Shown here one piece after another: positions 41,661 to 53,894 of a stretch of 64,000 nt of DNA. The position numbers were made by a program, and so were the translations under genes. The stretch's first letter is position 1, and every line of letters starts with the position of its first letter. Source of the DNA: Rhinopomastus cyanomelas (lineage: Eukaryota; Chordata; Aves; Bucerotiformes; Rhinopomastidae). Location of the stretch: positions 1 to 64,000 of the forward strand of contig VXBP01004033.1 of the NCBI GenBank assembly GCA_013400115.1, given 5' to 3'. The notes below the pieces were generated by a model. It saw only the letters and a list, made by a program, of their open reading frames with translations. It did no database searches and had not been told where the DNA came from.

Positions 41661-44110
41661 ATTGTATGATTCAGCATTTCCCATCTCTGTGCTGCAATTT
41701 GCACCCATTTTGGAGTTTTCAAGATGCACGTTAGCAAAGGAGATCGTGGCCTGTCTTCCAAGGTGTGTAACTGCACAACGAGAGACAGTGTCTGTCTGGG
41801 GTAACGTCATTCTGACAAACAGGGGCAACAACTGCACGTGGTTTTTTGAATCTGGGGTGTCACGGGGACGGTTCTGGAGCAACTTTTCAGTTGAACCCCC
41901 AGCTAGCCAACATTTTCTGTGCGACGTTAAGACGCTCTTTACACTGGAACAGAGCCCTCCAGCCTTGGGTGATCCATTAGCAGCACTGAGCAGCACCAAA
42001 ACAATTCACAGTCTCTTACATTTTGTGGCATTGAGCAAACGGCGTGTTATTGAAATAAGCTTTGAGACAGTGGCAAAGATTTTCTCAGTGTGGCTGTGAG
42101 TAGCCGGAAGTTGTGGGAGACATTTCACAGGTGACCCTGCGCCTCCCTCGCTCGCAGGTGAGATGCTGCTGCAAGTTGTTGTTTGAGCAGTTGCCCACAA
42201 GGTGGGGGAATGAATCTTTGTATTTTACAGCAGTTGGCTCACGGCTCTGCTGCCCACCCTCCTGCCTGGGTACCAGCCTGTTAACACCATCTAGTTGGTA
42301 TGATCAGTGCAGAGCATTGAGCTATACATCAGGGCCTGATGGAAGCTTTACAGACTGTAGATCCAAGCCTGGGGTTCTGGAAGTGATGAAAAAATAAACT
42401 ACCAGGACTGTTCGTGCTATTTCTTACGAGTGCACAGTGTTACAGGAGTTTTCCACATAGACCAGTGTCTTTGGTGGGTAGTTCTGGAGTGAAAACCTTT
42501 CTGTGAGGTTTTTTCACAAGTGCTCATTTGGTTAATGCTGCTGTTCAGCTGCAGAAGTTGATGTGGAGATGGCTGTGGAACAGGCAGTGTCCTGGGTTTA
42601 TTTAGCACATGTAATACATGCAGCGACATCTGAGCAGCCTGAGAGGCCTTCATCAAACTGTTTGACAAGTTTGCACGAGTTTTCTTTGCACCACCCAGCT
42701 GAAGCTAATGCAAATCTAATTTTTAGAGTTTTTTAGGATGCATGACCCTATGGTAGATGTTGTACCTACGTTGAGAGTTCTTAGAAGCTACTGAAGACTA
42801 ATTCTTGCAAACAGAGTGAAAAATAACATACTCTAGGCATGTCATAAGTGACACCTCTCCCTTTAGAGACTGGCACTCTGAGCTGCAGCTGAAAGGAACT
42901 AGTCTTCACTTCTATAGTTCAACTGTAGGAGTTTTTCTCCTACTGGTGAGCCTCCAGGACGAAGAATATAATGTGTGTTCTTTTGCAGTGAGCAAGACCT
43001 GAAGGTGTGGATTCCATTTGCTCTTTCTGCGTCAGTGTTGTTGCAAGTGTCCTGTTCTTTGTCTGCTTTTAGGATCCAATTCTATGGGAGACGTGCCTAA
43101 ACCAGGGAGAAGGTAAGGTTAGCTACGTGTTTAAAAATAGCAGTTTGGCCGTGTCATTGTGCTGGCAAAAAATGTGTAGTGAAACAAAACCTTGCTCGGG
43201 GGGCACATGGGAGAAAAGACCCTCGGGATGTACCGAGCAATCGGTTCTGGATGGCCTTCCATTTCTTTCAGGTCCTTTCTGTGTTACCTCCTGACTAACA
43301 CAGGGGTGTTTGAAAGGTTTGGGTGCTTAGAACACAGGGAGAATGGGGAATAAAGTGCAATGGAGAAACCTGGACAAGTCAGGGAGCCAAGTACTGGCTC
43401 CCTGTGACCTGCAGTCACAAAGCTTTGCTTTGTGCTTGCTCTTCCGACGTGTCATGCTCACGTACCTCAAAAGGAGGACTTTGAGGTTTTTTTGCTTAGG
43501 AATTGAAATAACCTTTCAAGTACACACAATTTATCTCTCCTGCTCTGTGTTCTGGGTAAACTACTCAATTATCCATGCACTTGAGGATTTTGGCTGCTGC
43601 AATACAGTGAAGTCAACAACGCATCGACAGCCTTCCTCCTCTGTTTTGATCATTTACATCAATCAAAGCATCTATGTGCCAGAAGCTTGCTATTCTCTGT
43701 TTTCATTCAGCAAACTAGAAAGCAGCCTTACATTTCTCAGCTTGGCAAAAGCTGCCCCAAAATTCCTCTATCACTACGTGCGGTGTGTGTGTGCAGTGTA
43801 TCACCACTGCATCACTACAACCCAGTAGGCACTGGTGTGCCAGACACAACCTGTGTTTGATTAGTCAGGGATAGCTGTAGAAGCAGTCCTGTAGAAGACT
43901 CATTCTTCCTATAGAGTCCTCAGTAGGAGTGCAGATGTTTGTTAGTTCAGGACAGTCTGCTGGTAAATTCAAACATTCTGTGATTTAATGTTGGGAAACT
44001 AGAGCGGTACCGATCGTCTTAACTTTGAAATCAAACAGTGAATGTAAAGGTGGGGTAATAGGCACGTGGAATATTACTCATTGCTTATGCATTGAGTATT
44101 GTCATCAGAA
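41661..44110. other. intergenic, nothing recognised
   Basis: About 2.4 kb without recognisable genes or repeats. Two overlapping frames (41,662-42,099 + and 43,343-43,828 +) are open for 145 and 161 codons, but their translations show no domain or conserved pattern. Confidence 0.55.
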
Positions 44111-44116
44111 ATGACA

Positions 44117-44452
44117 CAGCCACAGAACATTAAGGATTAGAAGGGACCTCAAAAGATCATTTAGTCCAATTCCCCTGCCACAGCAGGATCATCTAGATCC
44201 AGTCGTGTCCAGGTGGGCTGTAAACATCTCCAGAGAAGGAGACTCCACCACCAACCTGGCCAGCCTGTTCCAGTGCTCCATCACCTTCACTGTGAAGAAG
44301 TTCCTTCTCATACTGATGTGGAACCTCCTCTGTTCCAGCTCACACTTGGTGCCCCTTGTCCTATCACTAGATGACACTGAGCAGAGCCTGGCTCCGTCCT
44401 CCTGACACCCACCCTTCACGTATTTATAGACATTAATGAGGTCACCCTTGTT
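44117..44452 (-). mobile_element. CR1 LINE 3' end (B-type)
   Basis: Antisense copy from the tail side AACATTAAGGATTAGAAGGG through CAGGATCATCTAGATCCAGT to ATTTATAGACATTAATGAGG. It abuts another CR1 at about 44,452. Confidence 0.9.
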
Positions 44453-44727
44453 GGAAGGGACTTCAGAGATCATTTAGTTCCTACCTCCCTGCCATGGTCA
44501 GGGACATAGCTCACCAGACCAGCTTTCCCAGAGCCCCATCCAACTTGGCCTTGAATGCTTCCAGGGATGGAGCAGCCACAACCTCCCCGGGCAACCTGTT
44601 TCAGTGCCTCGGCACCTTCACAGGGAGGAATTTATTCCTCAGATCTAATCTAAACATCCTCTCTTTTGGCTTGAACCCTCTTGTCCTATCTCTAGAGTCT
44701 TGGTGGAAAAAGTCCCTCTCCATGGGT
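44453..44727 (-). mobile_element. CR1 LINE 3' end (different subfamily)
   Basis: TTGGAAGGGACTTCAGAGAT, ATGCTTCCAGGGATGGAGCA, CAGGGAGGAATTTATTCCTC, CTTGAACCCTCTTGTCCTAT. Same strand as its neighbour and immediately 5' of it in element orientation. Confidence 0.85.
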
Positions 44728-44729
44728 AG

Positions 44730-45660
44730 ACCGAGGTCTACAACACACCCCAAAAGCAGGTGTGAGAAGCAAAGAAAGGAGTGCGGAACTTCCGAGGAGA
44801 AGCTGTTGGCAGGGACTAGTTGATCCGCCAGCAGATGCACAAGTGTGGGACACCTTCAGAGCGCTGTGCCAGAGGAGCAACAAGCAGGCAGTTAAACCTC
44901 TGCATCTTCCCAGTGACCTTAGTCAAACAGCTGCCAGCGTGCCACAAGTAGGGCATCATTCGGGATCCAGGCAGCAGCCTGCCTGTTGGAGATAAACTGA
45001 AGGAAAAGCTTTGCGGGATCATGTCCATCTCAAGTGTGAGCGTAGCTGCGCGTCTGCGATCGAGGCATCTCTCCACTTGTCATGAGATTGCAGTGCTTGC
45101 CAAGGAGTTTGGGGAAGAACGACCTCTTAACATACAGGTTTGTAAATGTACCAGGCAAATGGTGCCAGAGCGCAGCGTGCGTCTGAGCTGGGGCCCCTTG
45201 AATTTCTAGCAGTTCAGTCAAGAGAGGTTTTTGGTGGAACCCAAAATAGATTGGGTTCACAAGATGACAGCGATACAGGGCAGAATAACAGCGCTGCCGT
45301 TTCAAGGTCGACGAATGTTTTTGCTCCCAGTTTCTCTGAAGAAAGCACTCTGCTTTTTGAGCAGCCAGACCTGGAAGGCGAGTGAATACGCGCGTGATAC
45401 GTTAGTCAGCGGTTCCACCAAGCCCGGCGTACTGCTGCTGCTGCCGGCTTGCAAGGGAGGTCTGGTGGGGCAACGCGTTTCCTCTGGGGGAAAACCTGTG
45501 TGATCCCGGCAGGCAGAGTGTTTACTCCTGACTAAAACTGAGCAGGACAAAATAAAGCCCAGTATTACCTCGAATTCTTCCAGTAACCCTACAGTAAGAG
45601 TGGATCACGGGAAAAATGACTTTTCTGTTGAAGTTTTAAATGATCGTTTGTGGGAAGGAT
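44730..45660. other. intergenic, CpG-enriched unique sequence
   Basis: Unique sequence with scattered CpGs (for example 45,040-45,070 and 45,380-45,490). Several short overlapping frames, none recognisable. Could be regulatory or an unannotated non-coding transcript; nothing direct supports either. Confidence 0.4.
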
Positions 45661-45664
45661 GAAG

Positions 45665-45808
45665 GTATCACAGTAATGAGAAGGTTGGAAAAGACCTTAA
45701 GGATCACCCAGTCCAACCTAGATCCAAATAAACCCAGTAACCCTAACATCTACCATCTAGATCCTGCCACTCAGCACCTCATCCAGCCTGACCTTGAACA
45801 CCTTGTTT
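45665..45808 (-). mobile_element. CR1 3' end (GTATCACAGTAATG tail type)
   Basis: TATCACAGTAATGAGAAGGT, TGGAAAAGACCTTAAGGATC, then TCAGCACCTCATCCAGCCTG. An antisense CR1 subfamily also present at 50.5 kb and 58.4 kb. Confidence 0.85.
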
Positions 45809-45809
45809 C

Positions 45810-48275
45810 GGGTTGGTTTTTTCCCCAAGAGATGGGTTTATGGACAGACTGACTCTGTACTAGCCAGATGTTCTAACCTGGTGAGATCTAGTTTCCTCTT
45901 TCATCAGCACACAAATCTTGGAAATGTTGCTCTTGAAATGTGTTTTGGTGAAAACAAACATTTAGAACTGAATTTATTGCAAAAATTGATCCGTGGATTC
46001 AGCTCAAGCTTTCTGTGAGGGCACACGAGTGAAACGCGCCGGCCTCTTGGCTTTCTGGAGAACGGCACGCGGAAACGTGAAGGGGTTATTTTTTGAGTGA
46101 TTTAAGTGAAATACTTTGTTAATGAGAAGGAAAGCAGATTAATTAAAAGCATAAATATGTTGACACATCCTGACTTGCCAGAAAATTGCTCAGATTCATG
46201 TAAAAGCTGAAATCAAAACAGACTTCTTTCTCCTTCCTTCAGCTCAGAGCAGGGATGTGCTGGTTAGAGCACCAGCCTCGTACAGTTCACGTGTGTGTCT
46301 TATCTATCCAGGTGTGCCATATGTACATCAGTCTTCTCATGGTACTTTGGGGTGGAGAACACAGGGCACTGCTGAATTCTCCTCGAGATCCCAGTAGTCT
46401 AGAGAGGCTGGAGCTGTATTCCTGCTGTGTGGGTGTGTGAGCTTTTGAACCGGCCTTCTGTAGGGACAGCAAACTGCCTAAACTTTGTTTTCTTCTTCTT
46501 CTTTGTGAGGAATTTCTGTAACGGTCTGAGAATTAAACCAGGGTTTTAATCTACAGAGGAAATGCAGAAGGCTAGACCTCCCTTTTGCAGAGGATGTAGT
46601 GCTTATCTGGAGAATTTTCCTAAGAGCTTCAGAAGGATTGTAAATAAAAGCGGTGAGTATTTTTAGATTGTATTTAAATTCAGAAGTATTTCCTTGGTGC
46701 GCTCTGACATCTACGCTGAGTTGGTTGAAAGTATAATAAGTAAACTCCTCAAAGATTTTCCAAGAAGTTGAAGAAAAGCCTTAAACTCTGAGCAAGAAAA
46801 GTAAGCTGGGCTGTGTGTTTTGCCACACACCTCTTGCCTGATTTTGTTTGCCGAAAGTGACTTTCCGTGGCATTTACTTCGTATCTGCTCTAAGAAAACT
46901 GGTCCTTGCTCTGATCAGGCACAGATTTCCCAAGACTCCTAGTTCCAGCTCGTGATGAAGCTTTCCAGCATTTGTCTGGTGTGGAACTCCTACAGGTTAT
47001 TCGTGGGTCCTGGCACCCAAAGGCTCAGGACCTTGCGTAGCCGCTGGCTGCCTTCAGCCCCGAAGTTTCCGTGAACGACCCTCGATTACGCGGCTTTCTG
47101 CCTTGGGCAGTTCCGTATCTATCTCAATTTTCTCTTTCTCTCCAAAGAGACGGTGATTTAAGATTTGCTCTGAACATAACAGAAGTGATCAATAGCAGCT
47201 GGCAGTTGCCATTGTTTGTTTGTCCAAGCAGGTTCTCATGTGCAGGAAGGTCTGAGTGATTGGTCCTGGGTTCAGTTCTCCTTTGGGCTGACGCTGGTTT
47301 TTCACGCAGCGCTCATTTGTCTTTTTGGCTGCACTGAAGGATGGTTTTCAGTGGTTTAGAATCCAAGAAGTATCTGCACAGGCAGTTCTAAGAAAGAAGG
47401 TGTGATGTGAAGTTGTAACTGCATTGCAAGAAATGAAAAGAAAAGCCTATAGAGTCTTACAAAGAGGAGCCCATGGAGCAGCTGGTGCAGCTGATGACAC
47501 CTGATGATAAAATCACTGTCTTCTCCTTGGTTTGGTGCTAAATTCCTACACGTGAGGTCTTTGCATCCTATTTGTATTCTACACTAGAACACAATGCCTT
47601 GGCAGCAGCTCATTTGAGGAAGTCCAAGAGCATTGAGAAGGCACAGTTGTCTTTCCTTCTGGCCTGTCTTTATTTAAAATGTAAGTAGCAGAGAGAAGCA
47701 ACTGCTGAGTAAGTTATTTTTGCCGTAGTGAATCTGATGAGGAAATGTATTCCTTAGAACGTAAATCCTGCGCATTCGAACAGTGCAGCTAAGCAGAGGA
47801 CAAACACACGGGGAGTTTTACGTCCAGGTTTGAGATCAAGTGTCCTCTGAGATTCCTAAAAACCATGTTTCTACATCTGTAGAACTTAGAAGTCTGTGCC
47901 AGTCCCTGAAAGCTTCCATTTCTCATCTGAAACGAATATTCACGACTTGGTTCTTAAACCCTTAATTTATGTGTCTCTCTTAATTATATGTGCTTTTGGC
48001 CTTGTAATTTTGAACTTCATCTTGCTTTTCTCCCTTCTCCTGCCTAATAATTAGATCAAGATCATTGGTACCAACACAACACAGCAGAGGAGTGCGCACA
48101 CCCCCCGCCCCCAGACCACCCCAAGAACCCCACTGACTCCTTAGCAGCAGGAAATGGATAGTGGTTAAGTTTAATTTACAGCTGTTTCTTTTAATACAAC
48201 GTAATTGTTACGGACTGCAACAAAAAACTGGGGCTATTCCTTCACACTGTTTGCAGTGGCCTTGTTTTAGCTGCC
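45810..48275. other. intergenic, nothing recognised
   Basis: About 2.5 kb of unique sequence without long frames or known repeats. A C-rich spot (CCCCCCGCCCCCAG) lies near 48,105. Confidence 0.55.
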
Positions 48276-48277
48276 TT

Positions 48278-48476
48278 TCATAGAATCATTAGGGGTTGGA
48301 AGGGACCTCAAAAGATCATCCAGTCCCATCCCCCTGCCACAGCAGGATCACCCAGACCAAGTCGCACAGGAACACATCCAGGTGGGTTTTAAACATCTCT
48401 GGAGAAGGAGACTCCGCAACCCCCCTGGGCAGCCTGTTCCAGTGCTCCATCACCCTCACTGGGAAGAAGTTCATGG
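48278..48476 (-). mobile_element. CR1 LINE 3' end (B-type)
   Basis: CATAGAATCATTAGGGGTTG (tail), CCTGCCACAGCAGGATCACC, CAGGTGGGTTTTAAACATCT, ending CACTGGGAAGAAGTTC. Very close to the copies at 57.4 and 30.5 kb, so young. Confidence 0.92.
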
Positions 48477-48479
48477 CTT

Positions 48480-50070
48480 CATTCTCAGCTTCACCAGCAC
48501 CCATAAGCTGTTCTGCTACTTGTCAGGAGCAGTGATAGACTAAAAAACACACCTGTGCAGACCAGTAAGTACTTACTGATGGCAGACCAGTAAGAAGTCA
48601 CCCTGCTGCTGGTTTCCCGTGTTACTGGTACGGCTGTGGCAGCACCACTGGTTATGGAGCTCTGCTTGTGAACGAAGCAAATAAGTATTGAAAAGAGAAA
48701 AAGGACTTTTTAACCTGGGTCAACTTTCTTGTCCAACAGTCTGGTCTTGCAGACAGTTGTATCAGCACAACCAACTGGGCAGCCTCAGGGCAGAAGCAAG
48801 CAGCCAGTTGGAACCCCTTGGGTCAGTGTGATTATGAAGGTGGTATCTGGAAGCAAATCCTAAGCAAGACCAGTTAAAATGCTTGGGCTTGTGAACAAAG
48901 GTATTCTCTGGTCTGTGATGGGCTATTTTCCCAACTAGCCATGGCTAGAAATTCTATATAGTCATTGCAAATGATGTCATATTGCAGAGAGCTACCAAAT
49001 TTGCTCTTGTTCTCTCTCAGTGGGAGCAGACTGCAAGACCCCCACAATTAATTAAAGCAAGAAGCCAGGGAAAAGAACCCAAGACATATTTTTATGTCTG
49101 GGAATTCAAGGGTCTAGCCAAGGAACAGGAAGTATTTTAGTAGACGCAGACACGCCAGGCAAGCCGAACCATGGCGATTCTCCCCACAAAGACACGTTGC
49201 ATTTTGCAGTGTGAGAGTTTGCAATATGTTAGACCTTTTGTGGTGAGGAGACGTGGATTTTGCCCCTGCAGATTGATGCATTTGGGTGCAAACTGAGATG
49301 AATATGCAAATAATTAGATAGGCAGCACTTGGTATTCTTTTGCTTGAGCTTGAGGCTGCCAGAAGGGCCTCATTCAGTAGCATCCACCTTTCCAGTAAGT
49401 TCAAACCCAGTCAGACAATGCTGAAGAGCACCACTGCTGAATGTCTCCTCGCTGGTCTGTAGGGTAAGACAAAAGGTAACTGAGCTACCGACTGGATGGA
49501 GGAACCTCAGATGACAATAGGATGAAGACGAACCCATTGTGGCATCAACACACCCAGCTGCCAGTCCACCACAAAATTCCTTGCAGGAAACTCGCGGTAG
49601 ATGCTTCTCAGGAGTGTCCTGCCTGCTCCGACCCAGGAAACGGTAAGAGACAAGATGGCTTTCTGCTATAAACAGAATAAACACTTGAGATGTGTGTTCA
49701 AATTCACTTGCCAAGATGACAGAGGTGAGTAATTTGACAACAGCATAATTTGCACCTGTGTTAATTTGTTAGTGAATTTGTATTCCAGCTTCTTGAGAAG
49801 CTGTTTGTGAGGAGCCAGAACTGGTGCGCACAGTGGGGCTGTTGATCCCAGTGGCCTCTAGCCTTACCGACACGTAGAGTGGTCCTGTCTGTGCCATGAG
49901 CCACATCTGGCTGTCTTCTGGAAAAGCAAGACTGGAGATCCTGTTCACGTGCAGCAGCAAGTCAAGCTCAGGTGGCTGTAGCTGTCATCTGTTGTACTGT
50001 CTCCTCTTCTGCTTGTAACCGTGTTCACCAGAAAAGGCTACTGAAGGTGTGGTGTGCACAGCCTTCCACC
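48480..50070. other. intergenic, nothing recognised
   Basis: Unique sequence. Two adjoining minus-strand frames (49,114-49,404 and 49,370-49,714) are open, but I see no motif and no repeat identity. Confidence 0.5.
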
Positions 50071-50072
50071 CC

Positions 50073-50208
50073 CTCTGTTTGAAAGCTGGTTTGTTCCTGG
50101 GGTTTCAGAGCAATATGTCAGATGGGTCATGCTCTTCTCCCAGTTCTCCACTGTTAGGACTCTGTTTGAAAGCTGGTTTGTTCCTAGGGTTTCAGAGCAA
50201 CACGTCAC
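50073..50208. repeat. ~49-bp direct duplication, 87-bp period
   Basis: CTCTGTTTGAAAGCTGGTTT.. (50,073) recurs at 50,160 with only a few differences (GG/AG, ATAT/ACAC). Two copies only, with a unique spacer. Confidence 0.9.
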
Positions 50209-50473
50209 AAATCACACAGAGATGAACCAGTGACTCAATTAAACTAAAAACCGAGGAACGAGGCGATATGACTTGCTGTGTTCCCACGCACGTCAGGATT
50301 AATCCTCACCACAGCAGCACGGGCCAGAAGTAGGGAGCATCCTACGAAATACTCATCCTTTGCTGTTTTGAATTTAGAGACATGATTTTTCTAAACTGTC
50401 AGAGTTGTTCCTTATTACTTGCTGCCATATGGCAGGGGCTGCATGGATGCGTTAGCGGCAGAGACACAATGAT

Positions 50474-50655
50474 CACAGTATCACAGTAATGATGAGGTTG
50501 GAAAAGACCTTGAAGATCACCCAGTCCAACCTAAATCCAGATAAACTCAGTAATCCTAACGTCTAACATCTAGATCATGCCACTCAGCACCTCATCCAGC
50601 CTAACCTTGAACACCTCTGGGGACGGCGACTCAACCACCTCTGCAGGTGGCCTGA
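50474..50655 (-). mobile_element. CR1 3' end (GTATCACAGTAATG tail type)
   Basis: AGTATCACAGTAATGATGAG, GTTGGAAAAGACCTTGAAGA, CACCTCATCCAGCCTAACCT. Antisense; near-duplicate of the copy at 45.7 kb. Confidence 0.88.
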
Positions 50656-51017
50656 GCCTGTGAGCCCAGAAGTATCGATAACGAGTGTCAGATGTTTTCA
50701 CTATTGTTGCTGCAAAAGACATAAATGAGAATTAGCCAAGACACTAATTGTTAAGAGATCCTTCAGGGAAGGTCACTAGTCCAACGCAGTAATTCAGAGC
50801 TGGGAGGAATCATCCCTCAAAAGTGATACTACTTTGGTTATTTTTTGGGGTATGATTAATTTAAATGTAAAAATATTGATTGATTAATTTGAATTAGAAA
50901 ATCACAGTTAGTAGTGGCACAAATATTTTGTGCCTTGAAGTTGAACAATAACTTCAAATGAATCTTTGGGTTGTAGTCAAAAGGTGCAAAACAGAATATT
51001 GGGCACCTGCATTAACT

Positions 51018-51266
51018 TGGTTGGGGCCCCATCCCTGGAGGTGTTTAAGGCCAGGCTGGATGAGGCTCTGGCCAGCCTGGTCTAGGGTGGGGTGTCCCTG
51101 CCCTTGGTGGGGGGGTTGAAACTGGATGATCCTGTGGTCCTTTCCAACCCTGAGTGATCCTGATTCCATAACTTCTCCAGTGAAGTGACCCTGATGTGTC
51201 AGGGGGATTGGACTGGATGATCTTTTGAGGTCCCTTCCAATCCCTAATGATTCTGTGATTCTATGA
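51018..51266 (+). mobile_element. CR1-CR1 composite, copy 1
   Basis: First unit (51,018 to about 51,168) is an A-type CR1 3' end (CCATCCCTGGAGGTGTTTAA ... AACTGGATGATCCTGTGGTC ... GAGTGATCCTGATTCCATA). A short linker ACTTCTCCAGTGAAGTG follows, then a B-type CR1 3' end (GGGGGATTGGACTGGATGAT ... GTGATTCTATGA). Both are sense and contiguous. Confidence 0.85.
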
Positions 51267-51761
51267 AATACTTTTTCTTTACAGGACTCATCACAGGCAA
51301 ACTAAAGGTAGGATATTTGACCATAAAGATGTCTGAGACTGACCTAAAACTGAATCTGTTGTTCAAATATTGCCACCTAGCAATGTATTACTCAGACTTC
51401 TGGGGTAGTTGTTAGATCTACCATTCTCTGCGTGTGTCTGCCTTTATATTTTAGGAGTGAATGAAAATATGACCATATATCAAAATTGAAGAAGCTTCAG
51501 TCCTCACTTGACCAATTATTTTTAAAATTCTAATAATTACTGTTCTTAAAAGGGAAGCATTGGTTTGGTTTGGATTCCAAGTGGACTCACCTTAAGTGTC
51601 ACTTTTAATATGAAAGCCCGATGGTGTAAAAGTGGAACAAAATGGGGGAAAAGTTTTAATTGACGCTGTGTGTTTGGATTTTCACCTTGTAGCTGCCTGA
51701 ACTTCTGAGCAGCAGTTATCGTTGGCTTATTACAACACATTCTAGTAGAAATAACTGGGAT

Positions 51762-51905
51762 ATGGAACTGGATGGTCAGGTGGTCCCTTCCAACCCTGGG
51801 TGGTTCTGCTTCCATAACTTCTCCAGTGGTCCTGCTGTGGCAGCGGGATTGGACTAGATGATCTCTCAGGGTCCCTTCCAACCCCTAATGATTCTGTGAT
51901 TCTAT
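51762..51905 (+). mobile_element. CR1-CR1 composite, copy 2 (shorter)
   Basis: A-type tail (GGAACTGGATGGTCAGGTGG ... TTCTGCTTCCATA), linker ACTTCTCCAGTG, then B-type 3' end (GTCCTGCTGTGGCAGCGGGA ... GTGATTCTAT). Same order and nearly the same junction as copy 1, 600 bp away, but truncated further on the left. Confidence 0.85.
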
Positions 51906-51999
51906 ATGTCAGGAATTTTAGAAGTTTTCATTTCTCATCTCAACAGTTGTCGCTTCCCAACCAGAAGCACAAGGGCAGTGGATTAGCCTGTATGGAAAA

Positions 52000-53440
52000 G
52001 GGAAGCACCTTTCCCAAGGTTTATGTTGGGAATCATAGAATCACTCTGTTGGAAAAGACCTCTGGGATCACTGAGTCCAATCTAACGAGTAAAAATACTG
52101 TTGGTAGCTCCAGTCACTATTTTGTAGAGTTTTCTCCCAGCTACGTTCTCTTGCGATGAAGTAAACATCTGCTCTACTTTGTTTTTAAGAGAAGCAGGAA
52201 ATCTGTATGAAATATGCCCAGTGCAGTTTGTTTTGCCTTTGGCTTAGCCTCTGGCTCCAGCTTGAGCACTGTCCGGAACGTTGTTCCTCAAGGAACATGG
52301 TTTACAAGGCTCCAACATTTATACACCCTGTCACAGCTAATGATAAACCTGGGCTGTGACTGTGGCACAGAGTGACTTTTCCCAGCGGGGCTGCGGTGGG
52401 TTTCCCAATTGGAGAGACGCCCCACTTACCGTGATCGGAACGCAGCCTGGCGGGTGCATCGTGTGCACAGTTATTTCTGACTTAGGGTGTTTGATCTACC
52501 TACTTTGGGTGTTTGGTCTACACAGTGTCAGCCAACTTGCAGAGCTACTCTGAGTGAGAGCTATCTGTCCAGAAGCTCAATCAGTAGGTACGTTGAGTGA
52601 TGTTGACCAAAAAACCCCAAAACAAACCTCTGTCCCCACAAAACACCAGAACCAACATGATTCCCTAAACCTGCACTGCTGCCTTGTGTTCTGCTGCGTT
52701 GTTGACTCTCTGGCACCACAACGGAGGAAGCGTTCCTCCGAGCTGCGTTCCGCGCGGTTTCAGCGGCGGTCGCTAAGCGCGGTACTGAGGTGACGTTTTG
52801 TCTTGACTTTGGCATGCTAGGATTATATCAGAAATCTCTCTGTTCCAGCTACTTCCCTTCATCTCAAATTTGGCTTATTTTCACAAATGGCCATAATGAC
52901 AGTCATTAGCATTGGTGAGACGCAGCAGCTGCAGGTTTCCTTAGAGCAAAGCTGGCTATTGTTCCAGTAGAATCTGATCTTCGTGAAGGCAAGGTCACTG
53001 CCGCTTCCTTCCTTCATTTCTCTCTGTCCCTCTGCATCCCACAGCAGGTCAACTCAAATAAATAAACTAAGTTGAACACTTTTCCTTTTCAGCTGCACTT
53101 CGTGCTGCATTGCTTGCAAAGTGCCATGTCCAAGTGATGGCTGCAAACAGCAGGGAAGCTGGGTGCAAGGTCATCTCTGTCTGCGGTTCATTTTGAGCCC
53201 CCTGCCCTGAAGGCTGCTCTCTTAGCATCTTTCCAGCGAAGCTGGAGAATGGATGGACATGTTTCAGTGTGATCTGTGGACTAACAACCATGATTTCCAT
53301 CTAGCCAATGCAAGTGTATTTATGGAGGGTAGTCACAAGGGCCCTTGAGGCTCAAGAAGATGTCTTCTTCCATTTCTTTTATTACTCACGAGGAGACCCA
53401 GCTCTCACTGTAGCAGTGCTGCTCAAGCAGGTAGGCAGTT
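52000..53440. other. intergenic; possible CR1 relic and a CpG patch
   Basis: A short CR1-like antisense relic lies near 52,030-52,085 (GAATCATAGAATCACTCTGT then TGGAAAAGACCTCTGGGATC). A CpG-rich patch sits at 52,725-52,795. Otherwise unique. Confidence 0.5.
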
Positions 53441-53443
53441 AGA

Positions 53444-53890
53444 ACCATAGAATCATCAGGGACTGGAAGGGACCTCGAAAGATCATCCAGTCCAATCCTG
53501 CCACAGCAGGATCTTTTCACTGGAGAAGCTATAGAATCAGGATCACTCAGAGTTGGAAGGGACCACGGGATCATCCAGTTCCAACCCCTCCAGCACAGGC
53601 AGGGACACCCCACCCTAGACCAGGCTGGCCAGAGCCCCATCCAGCCTGGCCTTAAACACCTCCAAGGATGGGGCCCCAACCACCTCCCTGGGCAACCCAT
53701 TCCAGGCTCTCACCACTCTCACGCTGAAGACCTTCTTCCTCGCATCCACTCTAAATCTACCCCTCTCCAGCTTTGCTCCATTCCCCCTAGTCCTGTCGCT
53801 ACCCAACATCCTAAACAGTCCCTCCCCCTCCAGTTGTGGGATGACCTCTGATCCTTCACACACAACAGGCAGATACTCCAAGAGACCCAA
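53444..53890 (-). mobile_element. CR1-CR1 composite, copy 3 (longest)
   Basis: Antisense. In element orientation: an A-type CR1 (53,890 to about 53,530) with an open 91-codon ORF2 tail (GNGAKLERGRFRVDARKKVF, WNGLPREVVGAPSLEVFKAR), the tail CTGATTCTATA, linker GCTTCTCCAGTGAAAA, then a B-type 3' end (53,512-53,444). Same junction as copies 1 and 2, longer 5' extent. Confidence 0.88.
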
Positions 53891-53894
53891 AGCA

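Noticed and set aside
43343..43828. 161-codon open frame as a gene
   Set aside because: No splice-site context, conserved motif or CpG promoter; composition looks like random open sequence.
49114..49714. Two adjacent minus-strand frames as exons of one gene
   Set aside because: They overlap in different frames, show no family similarity and lack convincing splice sites.
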